Source: Ancylobacter lacus
Lineage (GTDB): Bacteria > Pseudomonadota > Alphaproteobacteria > Rhizobiales > Xanthobacteraceae
Assembly: GCF_018390635.1 (NCBI RefSeq)
Contig: NZ_JAHBGE010000007.1
Location: 1-64,000, forward strand
Reading direction: 5' to 3'
Length of the DNA: 64,000 bases
Part shown: positions 15,735 through 24,764 of the stretch, in pieces
Position numbering within the stretch: the stretch's first letter is position 1
Layout of the letters: the number at the start of each line of letters is the position of its first letter
Position numbers and translations under genes: made by a program
Notes under the pieces: model-generated
The model's database searches: none
What the model saw: only the letters and a program-made list of their open reading frames with translations
Told to the model about the DNA's origin: nothing

Positions 15735-16849
15735 GCCAGCACCGGCGCACGGCGCGCCGCCTCGGCTTCAAGCTCACGCACCAGCGGCAGGACCCGGCGG
15801 CCGAAATAGTCGACCTCCTCGTGGAAGTGCAGGAAGCCGGCGAGGACGAGGTCGATGCCGTTGCGCTTCAGCTCGAGGATGCGGAGGGCGACCTGCTCGG
15901 GCGATCCGATCAGGTTGGTCTTGAAGCCGTCATTGGGCTGGACGAGGTCGGCGGCGGTGGATTTCGCCCAGTTGCCGACGCCATCCCGGGTCGCCTGCCC
16001 GGCCTGCTTCACCGCCTCGGCGAAGCCGGCGACGGCGGCGGGATCGGCCTTTGCGAGGATTTCCGCATGGACCTCGCGCGCCTCGGCCTCGGTGTCGCGG
16101 GCGATGATGAAGGCGTTGGCGCCCACGCGCAGCCGCCGCCCGAAGCCGGCGGCGCCGGTCTTCACCTGCAGCGCCTGCGAGCGCAGCTCCTCCACCGAGC
16201 CGCCATTGGTGAAGTACCAGTCGGAATGCTCGGCCGCCATGCGGCGGGCGGCGGTGGAGGAGCCGCCCTGGAAGATCAGCGGGTGGGGCTTGAAGGTTGG
16301 CTTGGGGTTCAGGTGCCAGCGGTCGATATTGTAGTAGTCGCCGTGGAAGGTGAGCTCGTCCTCGGTCCAGATGCCCTTGAGCACCTTGATGAACTCGGTC
16401 GAACGGCGGTAGCGCTCGTCGTGATCGAGCCACGGCACGCCGAGCACGTCGAACTCGTGCTTGAACCAGCCGCTGACGATGTTGAGATGCCAGCGCCCCT
16501 TGGAGATGTGGTCGGCGGTGGCGCCGATCTTCGCGACCACGGCCGGGTGCCAGAACCCGGTCATGATGGCGACGATGACATTGAGCCGCTCCGTCGCGTT
16601 GAGCAGCGACATGGCGAAGGTGCTGGCCTCGTGCTGCCCGTCGGCCCGGTAGCCGCCGACGAAGCGCGTGGCCGAGAGGGCGAAGTCGAAGCCGGCCTTC
16701 TCCGCGGCGCGGGCGAGCTTCACGTTGTAGTCGAAATCCCAGCTCGTGCGCTGCTCGATCTGGCTGACCACCTGGCCGCCGGAGAGATTCGATACCCAGT
16801 ACGCAAAGCGGACGGGTTCATCGAGATAGGGGGCGAGGGCATCAGGCAT
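15731..16849 (-). CDS. sfnG: Dimethyl-sulfone monooxygenase, FMNH2-dependent (LLM family)
   Basis: A 372-residue luciferase-like flavin monooxygenase that matches Pseudomonas SfnG nearly end to end: VRFAYWVSNLSGGQVVSQIEQRTSW near the start, NIVSGWFKHEF, LDHDERYRRSTEFIKVLKGIWT, KPHPLIFQGGSS, SDWYFTNGG, GVGNWAKSTAADLVQPNDGFKTNLIG and VLAGFLHFHEEVDYFG. SfnG converts dimethyl sulfone to methanesulfinate for sulfur supply, using reduced flavin from a separate reductase not seen here. It is the first gene of an operon with a Liv-type importer, and an AT-rich promoter patch lies just upstream. Close LLM relatives act on other sulfones or sulfonates, so the exact substrate is not certain. Confidence 0.85.
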   Translation of the reverse strand: MPDALAPYLDEPVRFAYWVSNLSGGQVVSQIEQRTSWDFDYNVKLARAAEKAGFDFALSATRFVGGYRADGQHEASTFAMSLLNATERLNVIVAIMTGFWHPAVVAKIGATADHISKGRWHLNIVSGWFKHEFDVLGVPWLDHDERYRRSTEFIKVLKGIWTEDELTFHGDYYNIDRWHLNPKPTFKPHPLIFQGGSSTAARRMAAEHSDWYFTNGGSVEELRSQALQVKTGAAGFGRRLRVGANAFIIARDTEAEAREVHAEILAKADPAAVAGFAEAVKQAGQATRDGVGNWAKSTAADLVQPNDGFKTNLIGSPEQVALRILELKRNGIDLVLAGFLHFHEEVDYFGRRVLPLVRELEAEAARRAPVLA

Positions 16850-16864
16850 GGGAGCGATCCGAAT

Positions 16865-16905
16865 TAATCGTATTGTCTATAGTTTAAATATATAATTGGC
16901 CGTGG
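16865..16905 (-). promoter_or_regulatory. AT-rich promoter/operator patch upstream of sfnG
   Basis: A 41-base AT-rich island in GC-rich surroundings lies 16-56 bases upstream of the sfnG start. On the minus strand it contains AACTATAGACAATA, which shares the ATAGAC core with the met element (AATAGACTAAT), and TATAATT-like words that could be a -10. This is the probable promoter of the sfnG-livF operon. Confidence 0.4.
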
Positions 16906-17094
16906 CAAGGGTGTTTGTGCACCTGCACGCATTTAAACGGCTTCGGTTGCGCTGCAATGGACAAGGCGGCGCGGCCGCCTCTGCCCCGCCTCGCGGCGGC
17001 TCAATCCGGCGGGCGGCACCATGTCCGGGCGGGGACCGGCCCCACCGGAGCCGCCAGCCGACGCGCGACACGGACGACGCGCCGGCCGCGCGCC

Positions 17095-18336
17095 CTATTC
17101 CGCCGCCACGCGCAACCCCGGCGCGCCGGGCGAGCGACAGGCCGCCATGGCCGACATGTACCAACGGTTGAAGTCGAGGATCATGAATTCGCCGGTGGGC
17201 GAATAAGGCCCGGGCTCATAGGCGTCGGACTGCACGCCGAGGAAATTCTGCTCGGCGAGCTGCTGATCCTGCTGGTTGGTGATCTCCCACACCTCCTTCA
17301 GCCGGGCGACGTCGTAGTCCCTGCCCTCGACCGCGTCCTCATGCACCAGCCAGGTGGTGCGGACTTCGGTCTCCATCGGCCCGCGCGGCAGCACGCGGAA
17401 ATGAATGATGTGGTCGGAGAGGAAGTGGTTCCAGTTGTTCGGCACGTGGAACATGCGCACCGAGCCGAGATCGCGTTCGGTGAGGTCGCCCACCAGCTTG
17501 CTGCAGGCCGGCTCGCCGTCCAGCGTCATCGAGGCCACGCCCTCGTTGAAGGGCAGGCGGATGCAGCGGAACTCGATGCCGCCCGCCGCCGGACGATGCG
17601 GCAGGCCAAGGGCATCCCATTCCTGCGCCTTGCGCGCCATCAGCTCGCCGAACCAGTGGGTGCGGGTATCGTCAGGCAGCGCCGCCTCGACCAGAGAGAC
17701 CAGAAGTTCCGGATGATTGCCGGCGCAATGATAGCATTCGCGGTTGTTCTCGATGACGAGCTTCCAGTTCGCCCGCTCGACCAGCACCGACTCGAACGCC
17801 ACCTTGGTGCGCGCCGGCTGGTGCGGCGCGATGTAGGGCGTCACCGTCTGCTTGAAAGTCTCGAGATCGGGCGGATTTTCCGCGAGGCAGATATAGATGA
17901 GCCCGGCCACATTCGCCGCATGCACCGGCTTCAGCGCATAATGGCGGGGGTCGAAATCCTCGGGCATCTGGGTGGCGGAGAGCAGCGCGCCATCGAGATC
18001 GTAGGTCCATTGGTGATAGGGGCACACCAGCCGGCCGACCGTGCCCTTGTGCTCCTGGCAGATACGCGAGCCGCGATGGCGGCATGTGTTGTGGAACGCC
18101 TGCACCGCGCCATCGTCGTCGCGGACGATGATGATGGAGTTGCGGCCGATCTCCAGCGTGAGGTAATCGCCCGGCTCCTTCACCTCGCACTCGTTGCAGG
18201 CGAACAGCCATTGCGTGCCGAAGACGGCCTTCATCTCCGCCTCGAACACCTCGGCATCGTAATAGAGCGGCCCCGGCAGGCTGAAGCCCGCCCGGTACTG
18301 CGCCATCAGCTCCGCCACCTTTTCGCTCGCGCCCAT
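17095..18336 (-). CDS. Rieske non-heme iron oxygenase, quaternary-amine demethylase type
   Basis: A 413-residue alpha subunit. The Rieske [2Fe-2S] ligands are C85, H87, C105 and H108 (NTCRHRG ... CPYHQW). The mononuclear iron site is in ENNRECYHCAGNHPEL with H203 and H208 plus a downstream acidic residue. The sequence type resembles glycine betaine demethylase GbcA, stachydrine demethylase Stc2 and carnitine oxygenase, which hydroxylate an N-methyl group to release formaldehyde. The adjacent GlxA/GbdR-like regulator, FAD dehydrogenase and betaine-type ABC porter support a quaternary ammonium substrate. No ferredoxin reductase partner is visible. ATG 18336 was chosen; the upstream open frame is Arg/Pro-rich and unlike protein. 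Confidence 0.8.
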   Translation of the reverse strand: MGASEKVAELMAQYRAGFSLPGPLYYDAEVFEAEMKAVFGTQWLFACNECEVKEPGDYLTLEIGRNSIIIVRDDDGAVQAFHNTCRHRGSRICQEHKGTVGRLVCPYHQWTYDLDGALLSATQMPEDFDPRHYALKPVHAANVAGLIYICLAENPPDLETFKQTVTPYIAPHQPARTKVAFESVLVERANWKLVIENNRECYHCAGNHPELLVSLVEAALPDDTRTHWFGELMARKAQEWDALGLPHRPAAGGIEFRCIRLPFNEGVASMTLDGEPACSKLVGDLTERDLGSVRMFHVPNNWNHFLSDHIIHFRVLPRGPMETEVRTTWLVHEDAVEGRDYDVARLKEVWEITNQQDQQLAEQNFLGVQSDAYEPGPYSPTGEFMILDFNRWYMSAMAACRSPGAPGLRVAAE

Positions 18337-18368
18337 TTCCGGCTCCCGACCTGCGATAGGCCAGTATC

Positions 18369-19460
18369 CTATGGTTCGCGCGGCAGGTCCGTCCCGAATG
18401 CGACAGCGGGCGACAGGGTGCCGACATCGCTGCCGGCCGGGGGCGGGAGGAAATCCGCCGGGCCTCCGGCTGCCGGCCCCGGCCCGGGCTGCCGCTGTCC
18501 GGCCCGCGCCCGCAGCTCGCGGGGCCGCATGCCGTACAGGCGCCTGAACCACTGGCCGAGATGCGAGGTGGAGGCGAAGCCGACGGCGACCGCGATCTCC
18601 AGTATGGGCTGGTTGGTGTAGATGAGCAGTTCGCGCGCCCGGTCCACCCGCAGCGAGAGATAGTAGCGTGCCGGCGTCATGCCGAGATGCTGGTTGAACA
18701 GCCGCTCCAGCTGGCGCGGGCTCAAACCCGCCACCTCTGCCAGCTCGGCCACGCTGACCGGCGTTTCGAGATGGCGCTGCATGGTCTGCACCGTGCGCTG
18801 CAGGGGTGCGGGAAGGCTGCCGACGCGGCGGAGCCGGCCGCCACGCTGCTCGTCATTGGCGTCGCGGATGCGCTCGTGGTGAAACTGGTTTGCCACGCGC
18901 TGGGCAAGGTCGGGATCGGTACGGTCGGCGATGACGTGCAGCATCATGTCCATGGCCGCCGTGCCGCCCGAGCAGGTCATGCGGTCACGGTCGATCTCAT
19001 AGATCTTGCCGGTGGCGATCACCTTCGGGAAATCCTCCTCGAAAGCGGCACCGTTCTCCCAATGGATGGTGCAGCGATAGCCATCGAGCAGGCCGGCCCA
19101 GGCGAGGAGATAGCTGCCGGTGGAGAGCGAACCCACCGCGATGCCGCGCCGGGCCGCTCCCCGCAGCACGGCGAGATAGCGCGTCACGTCGTCCGGGGCG
19201 ATGCGCATGCCGCCGCAGACGAAGATGGCGTGGGCGCCCTCCAGCGCCTGCGCCACCGGGAGCGCGTCGAGCCGAATGCCGTTGGAGGCGACCACCGGCT
19301 CGCCGTCGATGCTGCACAGCCGCCAGCGGAACGCCTCGCGCCCGATCAGCCGGTTGGCCGATCGCAGCGGCTCGATGGCCGAGGACAGGCTCATCAGCGA
19401 CAGGTTCTCGATCAGCAGGAAGCTGAAGGTCAGAGGCTCGGCCGCCTCGTCATAGAACAT
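18369..19460 (-). CDS. GlxA-family regulator (DJ-1/PfpI + AraC), GbdR-like
   Basis: About 363 residues. The N-terminal DJ-1/PfpI-like domain (TFSFLLIENLSLMSLSSAIEPLR, FVCGGMRI, IHWENGAAFEEDFP, SGGTAAMDMMLHVI) senses a ligand, and the C-terminal AraC domain (AELAEVAGLSPRQLERLF, then ILEIAVAVGFASTSHLGQWFRRLYGMRP) binds DNA. The arrangement and several blocks match GbdR, which responds to betaine and dimethylglycine, though GlxA, CdhR and ArgR share the fold. The long Pro/Gly-rich tail is unusual. It lies 32 bases upstream of the Rieske gene in the same direction, so it likely controls the cluster. Start at 19460 (MFYDEAAEP) fits the family. Confidence 0.82.
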   Translation of the reverse strand: MFYDEAAEPLTFSFLLIENLSLMSLSSAIEPLRSANRLIGREAFRWRLCSIDGEPVVASNGIRLDALPVAQALEGAHAIFVCGGMRIAPDDVTRYLAVLRGAARRGIAVGSLSTGSYLLAWAGLLDGYRCTIHWENGAAFEEDFPKVIATGKIYEIDRDRMTCSGGTAAMDMMLHVIADRTDPDLAQRVANQFHHERIRDANDEQRGGRLRRVGSLPAPLQRTVQTMQRHLETPVSVAELAEVAGLSPRQLERLFNQHLGMTPARYYLSLRVDRARELLIYTNQPILEIAVAVGFASTSHLGQWFRRLYGMRPRELRARAGQRQPGPGPAAGGPADFLPPPAGSDVGTLSPAVAFGTDLPREP

Positions 19461-19553
19461 GCGCGCCCCGGCTGCGGAAAGGAGGCGCCCAGAATGCCGC
19501 GAAACCGTCACCAAGGCAATTAATCCGACACCGGGGCCACGCTTGCCCTGCCT

Positions 19554-20732
19554 TCAGGACGCCATGGCCGCCGATTGCCACCCCTGCAGCGCCGCCCAAT
19601 CCGGTTCCAGCCGGGCGAAACGCGACAGGCGCAGGGTCGACAGATCGGCGAAGGAACAGGCGCCGTCGGTCACCAGCTGCTGGATGGCCCGTCCGCTCGC
19701 CGGCGACAGGCCGAAGCCCACGCCGGAAAGGGTGGCGAGGGTGAGGTTGTCCCATCCTTCCGGGCGGTCGATCACCGGCCGGCCGTCCGGCGTGTTCTCG
19801 ATCAGCCCGGCCCAGGAACGGATGATCCGGGCATGGCCGGCAAGCGGCAGCAGCTCGGCCACCCGCTTGGCGATGTTCTGCATCAGCGGCGTCGCGGGGC
19901 GCGGGCCGCCGGGCATTTCCTCCGTCTCCACCCACTCATGCGGCCCCCCGCCATAGGCGAGATTGCCGCGCAGGGTCTGCCGTCCGTAGAGCCCGTTGCC
20001 ATCGACGCCGCCGAGCGGCATCAGCGGCAGCGCCTCGGTGACGATCATCTCGGCGCGCGCGACCTTGAGCGGCAGGTTCACGCCGAGCATTTCCGCAAGG
20101 CGCCCGGTCTGCGGGCCGGCGGCCAGCACGAGATGGTCGCAGCCGAGGCGGCCCCTCGCCGTCTCGACGGCCACCACCTGGCCGCCTTCGGTGGCGAAGC
20201 CGGTGACCGCCGTGTGCTGCAGCACCCTGCCGCCGAGGTCCTGCAGAGCCCAGGCGTAGGCCTGCACGGTACGGTGCGGGTTGGCGTGGCCGCCGAAGTG
20301 GTAGTAGTGGCCGGCAAAGACGTTGTCGCCGGCCAGAGGCACCAGATCGCGCACCTGCCGCGCCTCGAGCTCATCAATGCGGAAACCCTGGTGGCGGGCA
20401 TTGACCACCGCCCGGCTGTAGAGCGCCAGCTGCCTCTCGTTCAGAGCGATGCGCACCCGGTTGGGCTGGAACTCGGTGGGATAGCCGAGAAGCTGATCCA
20501 TCAGCGGCCAGAGCCGCTGCTCCTCGGCGAAGAGGGGCGAATGGTGGTGCGAGCAGCCCCCGCCATTGCGCCCCGATGCCTCCCAGCCGACCAGCCCCTT
20601 CTCGACCACCAGCACATCGACGCCGGCGCGCGCCAGCCACCAGGCGGCGGAAAGCCCGGTGACGCCGCCGCCGACCACGATGACGGCGGCTCCCCTCACG
20701 GTATCGGACGGCGCGTGGTCATTCGCTGGCAT
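19554..20732 (-). CDS. FAD-dependent amine/amino-acid dehydrogenase, beta (HcnC/OoxB/SoxB-like) subunit
   Basis: A 392-residue DAO-family flavoprotein. The dinucleotide-binding motif VIVVGGGVTGLSAAWWLARAG is near the N-terminus, followed by GWEASGRNGGG and, near the end, a second FAD-contacting segment NLTLATLSGVGFGLSPASGRAIQQLV. This family oxidises secondary or tertiary amines (sarcosine, N-methylproline, opines, hydroxyproline). It overlaps the gene for the HcnB/OoxA-like partner by 14 bases, so the two form a heteromeric dehydrogenase. It would follow the Rieske demethylase, removing the remaining methyl group or opening the amine. The substrate is inferred only. Confidence 0.8.
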   Translation of the reverse strand: MPANDHAPSDTVRGAAVIVVGGGVTGLSAAWWLARAGVDVLVVEKGLVGWEASGRNGGGCSHHHSPLFAEEQRLWPLMDQLLGYPTEFQPNRVRIALNERQLALYSRAVVNARHQGFRIDELEARQVRDLVPLAGDNVFAGHYYHFGGHANPHRTVQAYAWALQDLGGRVLQHTAVTGFATEGGQVVAVETARGRLGCDHLVLAAGPQTGRLAEMLGVNLPLKVARAEMIVTEALPLMPLGGVDGNGLYGRQTLRGNLAYGGGPHEWVETEEMPGGPRPATPLMQNIAKRVAELLPLAGHARIIRSWAGLIENTPDGRPVIDRPEGWDNLTLATLSGVGFGLSPASGRAIQQLVTDGACSFADLSTLRLSRFARLEPDWAALQGWQSAAMAS

Positions 20733-22323
20733 GAGGCTTTTCCACGGCGAGGCCGGCCACGGTGTACTCCCCCTCGACATCCCAGAACGGCACCCACTGG
20801 CGGGGCATGCCGAACCAGGAATCCCACTGCTCGCCGAAGGCCGGCGCCTCGTTGCGCGGCGCGGCGGCCTTGAGCGGCAGCGGACGGACGGGCGCGCGAT
20901 AGCCGGCAAGGGGAACGGCGTCGAGCGGCACCGCCGCCTGCAGGGCGAGCAGCGCCTGTATCTGCTCGCGGCAACGGCGGCCCTGGCAGGAGCCCATGCC
21001 GGCGCGGGTGAGGCGCTTGATCTGGTCGGGGTGCGGCGGACCCTCGCCGAGCAGGCTTTCAAGGCTGCGGCGGCGGTTGTCGGCGCTGTTCCAGTCGAGA
21101 TAGCGCGGGGGGCGCAGCTCGAGGATCTCGCGCGCGGTGACCTCCTCGCACTGGCAGACATAGGGCTCGCCCGCCGCCTCGATCACGCTGGCACGCACCC
21201 AGTCCTTCCGGTAGGCGCCGAGGTCGTAAGGGGCGGGCCCCGGCGCCGGCGGGGCCGCCACCGCATCGCCCGGCATTCCGAGGGTGGCCGCGGCGCACGC
21301 CGCCGCATGGCGGGCCTCGGCTTCGGCGATGCCGGCATTCCGGCTCTTAGACGGCCAGAGCCCGGCACAGTCGCCGACCGCCTGAATGACGGCGACGCTG
21401 GTGCGCGCCTGCCCGTCCAGCACGGGAACGTAGCCGCTGCGGGCGGCATCGAAGCCGAGCCGGCAGCCGGCCGCATCGAGCAGATCGACCATCGGCACCG
21501 CGCCGACGCCGAGCACCACGAGGTCGCAGGGCAGCGTCTGCGTGCCGGTACGCACGGCGGTGACGCCATTCAGGTCACTCTCGATCGCGCGCACCGTCTC
21601 GCTGCAGATGAGCGCGGCGCCGGCGGCGCTCACCTGCTCCAGCAGATCGGCCGGCCCGACCGGCGCCGGCGCCTGCTCGATCACCGCCGCCACCGCGAGG
21701 CCATGGGCGTGCAGGTCGAGCGCGGCCAGCAGCGCTTCCGCCGTGGTGCCCAGCACCACCGCGCGCCGGCCTTCGAGCGCGCCATAGCGCGCGGCAAGCC
21801 GCACGGCGGCCGTCGCGCCCATCACCCCCGGGGTCTCCCAGCCGGGGAAGGCGAGCCCCATGTCCCGCCGGCCGGTGGCGACGATGGCCCGGTCGAAGCT
21901 GACCAGATACGTGCCGTTCGCCTCATCGGCGAGGCCGGCAAGCGGGGCGGGCATCCAGCCGAGATTGGTGCCGTTGGCGTAGAGCCCCCAGCAGGCGGTG
22001 CCGAGACGCACCTCCACCCCCAGATCGAAGGCGGCGGCGAGGCCCGGCGCGCTGTCGAGCATGGCCTCCATCATGGCGTTGCGGTTGCGCACCACCCCGC
22101 CGGCCCGGCCGCCAAAATGCAGCGGCACGCTCTCGCCCATCGTCTCGAACGGCACCGGGTTCTCGTCGACCAGCATGACCGAGAGACCGCGCCCGGCGCC
22201 CTCCAGCGCAGCGGCAAGGCCCGCGGGGCCCGCGCCGATGACGAGCAGCTGCGCGTGGCCGTCGATGCTGAGTTCCTTACCGGCAACCGAGCGGAGGTCG
22301 ACGCCGCCCCGACCGGCATTCAT
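20719..22323 (-). CDS. NAD(P)/FAD oxidoreductase with [2Fe-2S] domain, alpha (HcnB/OoxA-like) subunit
   Basis: A 534-residue subunit. LLVIGAGPAGLAAALEGAGRG is the FAD motif; VVLGTTAEALLAALDLHAHG is the NAD-type motif; VCQCEEVTAREIL and GMGSCQGRRCREQIQALL hold four cysteines of a BFD-like [2Fe-2S] site. This layout matches the alpha subunits of hydrogen-cyanide synthase, octopine/nopaline oxidase and D-hydroxyproline dehydrogenase. No separate small ferredoxin (HcnA) gene is nearby. It overlaps the upstream MmgE/PrpD gene by ATGA and the downstream beta subunit by 14 bases. Start ATG 22323 was chosen for the ATGA overlap. Confidence 0.82.
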   Translation of the reverse strand: MNAGRGGVDLRSVAGKELSIDGHAQLLVIGAGPAGLAAALEGAGRGLSVMLVDENPVPFETMGESVPLHFGGRAGGVVRNRNAMMEAMLDSAPGLAAAFDLGVEVRLGTACWGLYANGTNLGWMPAPLAGLADEANGTYLVSFDRAIVATGRRDMGLAFPGWETPGVMGATAAVRLAARYGALEGRRAVVLGTTAEALLAALDLHAHGLAVAAVIEQAPAPVGPADLLEQVSAAGAALICSETVRAIESDLNGVTAVRTGTQTLPCDLVVLGVGAVPMVDLLDAAGCRLGFDAARSGYVPVLDGQARTSVAVIQAVGDCAGLWPSKSRNAGIAEAEARHAAACAAATLGMPGDAVAAPPAPGPAPYDLGAYRKDWVRASVIEAAGEPYVCQCEEVTAREILELRPPRYLDWNSADNRRRSLESLLGEGPPHPDQIKRLTRAGMGSCQGRRCREQIQALLALQAAVPLDAVPLAGYRAPVRPLPLKAAAPRNEAPAFGEQWDSWFGMPRQWVPFWDVEGEYTVAGLAVEKPHASE

Positions 22324-23657
22324 TCGGCCGCTCCGACCGGCGCCAGCACCAGCTCGGCGAGGTCCGCCGCCGGAGCGCCGCCGCCCATGCCGGCGACCAG
22401 CGTTTCGATCGCCTGCCGCCGGTTGGCGCCAAGCTGGCCGGCCAGGGCCTGGAACTTGGCCGAGATGTCCCCGTCGCTCAGCGGATTTGCCGGTCCGCCC
22501 TCGGCCTGCGTCCATTCCGAGGTGAAGTGGCGGCCGTCGCGGGTGCCGAGCGAGACCACGGCGAAGCGTTCGGCGGGAAAGCGGGCGCAGATGGCCGGGT
22601 CCTCGACGAGCCGGATGGACGCGGACAGGTTCCGCACCGCGTCATCGGTCAGCCCGGCGCCGGTGATCTCGTCGGCCCCGAGCCGCCCGCGCAGGATCAT
22701 CGCCGCCAGCGGGAAGGGCAGGCTGTACTGGGCTTCCTCGGTCGTGGCCGGTCGGGCCGAGGCAAGGCGCACCGCCTCGGCGAAACTGCGCACCTCGACC
22801 TCGGCGATGTCGGCGCCGGTGAGGCCATGCGCGGCCATCAGCCGGCGCGCCGCCTCCACCGCCGGCTGCGCCCAGCGGCAGACCGGGTACGGCTTGAAAT
22901 ACTGTTCAAGAATGTACCAGCGGCTGCCGAGATCGGCCCACAGCGCCTGCTGCTGCGGGGCTTCCAGAGTCAGCGCGGGCGCGCCGGTGAAGCCGTCCGC
23001 AGCGAGATAGGCCGCCGAAACGCCGGCCAGCGCGCCCCAGCCGGAGCCGTCCTTCAGCATGGTGGGGTGGTCGATGCAGCGCATCATCTGGCTGCGCGGG
23101 CCGTGATACTCGGCCGTGCCGAGCGCTTCCCGGGTCTGCGCCGGGGAGAGCTTCAGCAGCCGGGCGCCGAGCGCGGCGCAGGCCAGCGCGTTCCACGCCC
23201 CGGACGTATGGTAGTCGCAGGCGCTGGCATGCAGGGCGATGCCGGCACGGGTGGCGATCTCATAGCCGATGACCAGCGATGTGAGCACCTCGCGGTCGTC
23301 GAGCGCCAGATTTTCCGCTTCCCAGAAGGCAAGGAGCGCCGGAAGGACAGCGACACCGGCATGGCCCTTGGTCAGCGCGTGGCCGTCATGGGCGTCGAAC
23401 GAATCGATCAGCGACGCCCCCGCATAGGCCGCGCCGGCCGGCGACACACGCCGCCCGTCGAAGATCATGCGGACGCTGCCGCCCTCCCCCGCGCCGAACT
23501 GGCGCGCGGCATGATTGGTGACGATCCGCGCCAGATCGGTGCGCCGGCCGCTGGCGGCAACGCCGATCAGATCGAGCAGGCAGCGCCGCGCGAGCGCGGC
23601 GACGGGCGCGGGGAGGTCGGCATAGCTGAGATCGTGGATGAAATTCTGGACGTGCAT
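22320..23657 (-). CDS. MmgE/PrpD family protein
   Basis: A 445-residue protein of the MmgE/PrpD fold: FIHDLSYADLPAPVAALARRCLLDLIGVAASG, SFDAHDGHALTKGHAGVAVLPALLA, SGAWNALACAALGARLL, MLKDGSGWGALAGVSAAYLAADGFTG and a C-terminal lid domain. Members include 2-methylcitrate dehydratase, cis-aconitate decarboxylase and iminodisuccinate epimerase, so the reaction cannot be fixed from sequence. It is translationally coupled (ATGA) to the FAD dehydrogenase alpha subunit. ATG 23657 starts MHVQNFIHDL; an in-frame ATG at 23723 would add 22 residues. The 23658-23952 spacer shows no gene. Confidence 0.82.
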   Translation of the reverse strand: MHVQNFIHDLSYADLPAPVAALARRCLLDLIGVAASGRRTDLARIVTNHAARQFGAGEGGSVRMIFDGRRVSPAGAAYAGASLIDSFDAHDGHALTKGHAGVAVLPALLAFWEAENLALDDREVLTSLVIGYEIATRAGIALHASACDYHTSGAWNALACAALGARLLKLSPAQTREALGTAEYHGPRSQMMRCIDHPTMLKDGSGWGALAGVSAAYLAADGFTGAPALTLEAPQQQALWADLGSRWYILEQYFKPYPVCRWAQPAVEAARRLMAAHGLTGADIAEVEVRSFAEAVRLASARPATTEEAQYSLPFPLAAMILRGRLGADEITGAGLTDDAVRNLSASIRLVEDPAICARFPAERFAVVSLGTRDGRHFTSEWTQAEGGPANPLSDGDISAKFQALAGQLGANRRQAIETLVAGMGGGAPAADLAELVLAPVGAAE

Positions 23658-23952
23658 GATGTCGCCTTGATAGACCCAGCCCCGGCTTGGGAAACGTATC
23701 CCGACGTTCCCGCGACGCGGCATGCCGCAATCCTTGCGCCACCGACCCGCCCCGCACCCTCGTCTTTGCGACCCGCGCCATCAGGAATGCGACATCGGGC
23801 ACGGTGCGTTTCGGGCGGCCACCTCGAGAACCCTTGGCTGGCCTTCTCATGCCACCGAAGGGGCACGATGACGTTGGCCGGGCGGCCGCAGGCCGGCACC
23901 GGCGCGGAAGCAATTGCCGGCGCGCCCCGGCACCGCCGACAGGACGCGCAGC

Positions 23953-24744
23953 CTAGCCCAGACGGTAGATGTCCGGCCGGCGGTCGGCGAGATAATCATG
24001 GCCGGCCCGCCAGGCCTCGACCGTGGCGCGGCTCACATCGGCCGCGATCAGCTCCGCCCCCTCCGAGGTGGCGGCCGCGAGAACGCAGCCGTCGGGCGCC
24101 GTGATGCGGCTCATGCCGATGAAGTCCACCCCCGCGTCCGGTCCCACGGCATTGGCGAAGACGACGTGGCAGCCATTCTCATAACCTCGGGCCGGCACCA
24201 GCACCTCGGGAACGATCCGGTAGGGATGGCTGGTGGCGCTGAGGACGACGAGCGTATCCGCGCCGCGCAGCACGAGGTCGCGCGCCGCTTCGGCGAATTC
24301 GAGGTCGTAGCAGATCAGCAGACCCAGCCGGAGCGCACCCCAGGCCATGACCGGCGAAGGCGTGCCGGGGGCGAACTGGCTCTTTTCGTAGGCGCCCCAG
24401 AGATTCACCTTGCGATAATTGCCGCGGATGGCGCCGTCCGGGCCGATGGCGAGAGCCGCATTGTAGAGGCTCCCGCCCGCCTCTTCGGCATAGCCCAGGA
24501 TGAAGCCGGTCGCCGTGCGCCGGGCACGTTCGCGCACCCGGGCGATGAACGGGGAGTCCTGCGCCACCGCGAGGCGACGCACCCGCTCGGGCACGCCATA
24601 GCCGCACAGGGCGAGTTCCGGCAGCACGATGAGATCGGCGCCGCCAACCCCGACCACCGCGCGCTCGAGCAGCACGAGCGCCTCGTCATGGCTCTCCGGC
24701 GGGGGCCCGCTCTGGGCGATGGCGATGCGCAGGCTGTCGGTCAT
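23953..24744 (-). CDS. Carbon-nitrogen hydrolase (nitrilase superfamily)
   Basis: A 263-residue nitrilase-superfamily hydrolase with the catalytic triad E43 (VLPELALCGYG), K112 (GNYRKVNLWGAYEKSQF) and C145 (LGLLICYDLEFAE). It cleaves a non-peptide C-N bond, most likely an amide or carbamoyl group, in the cytoplasm. The sequence suits amidase or ureidopropionase-like branches rather than true nitrilases. It lies 84 bases after the betaine-type binding protein in the same direction, behind a strong hairpin, and so may process an imported amide. Length is normal for the family. Confidence 0.83.
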   Translation of the reverse strand: MTDSLRIAIAQSGPPPESHDEALVLLERAVVGVGGADLIVLPELALCGYGVPERVRRLAVAQDSPFIARVRERARRTATGFILGYAEEAGGSLYNAALAIGPDGAIRGNYRKVNLWGAYEKSQFAPGTPSPVMAWGALRLGLLICYDLEFAEAARDLVLRGADTLVVLSATSHPYRIVPEVLVPARGYENGCHVVFANAVGPDAGVDFIGMSRITAPDGCVLAAATSEGAELIAADVSRATVEAWRAGHDYLADRRPDIYRLG

Positions 24745-24764
24745 GGGGTGTCCTTCGCGCGGCA

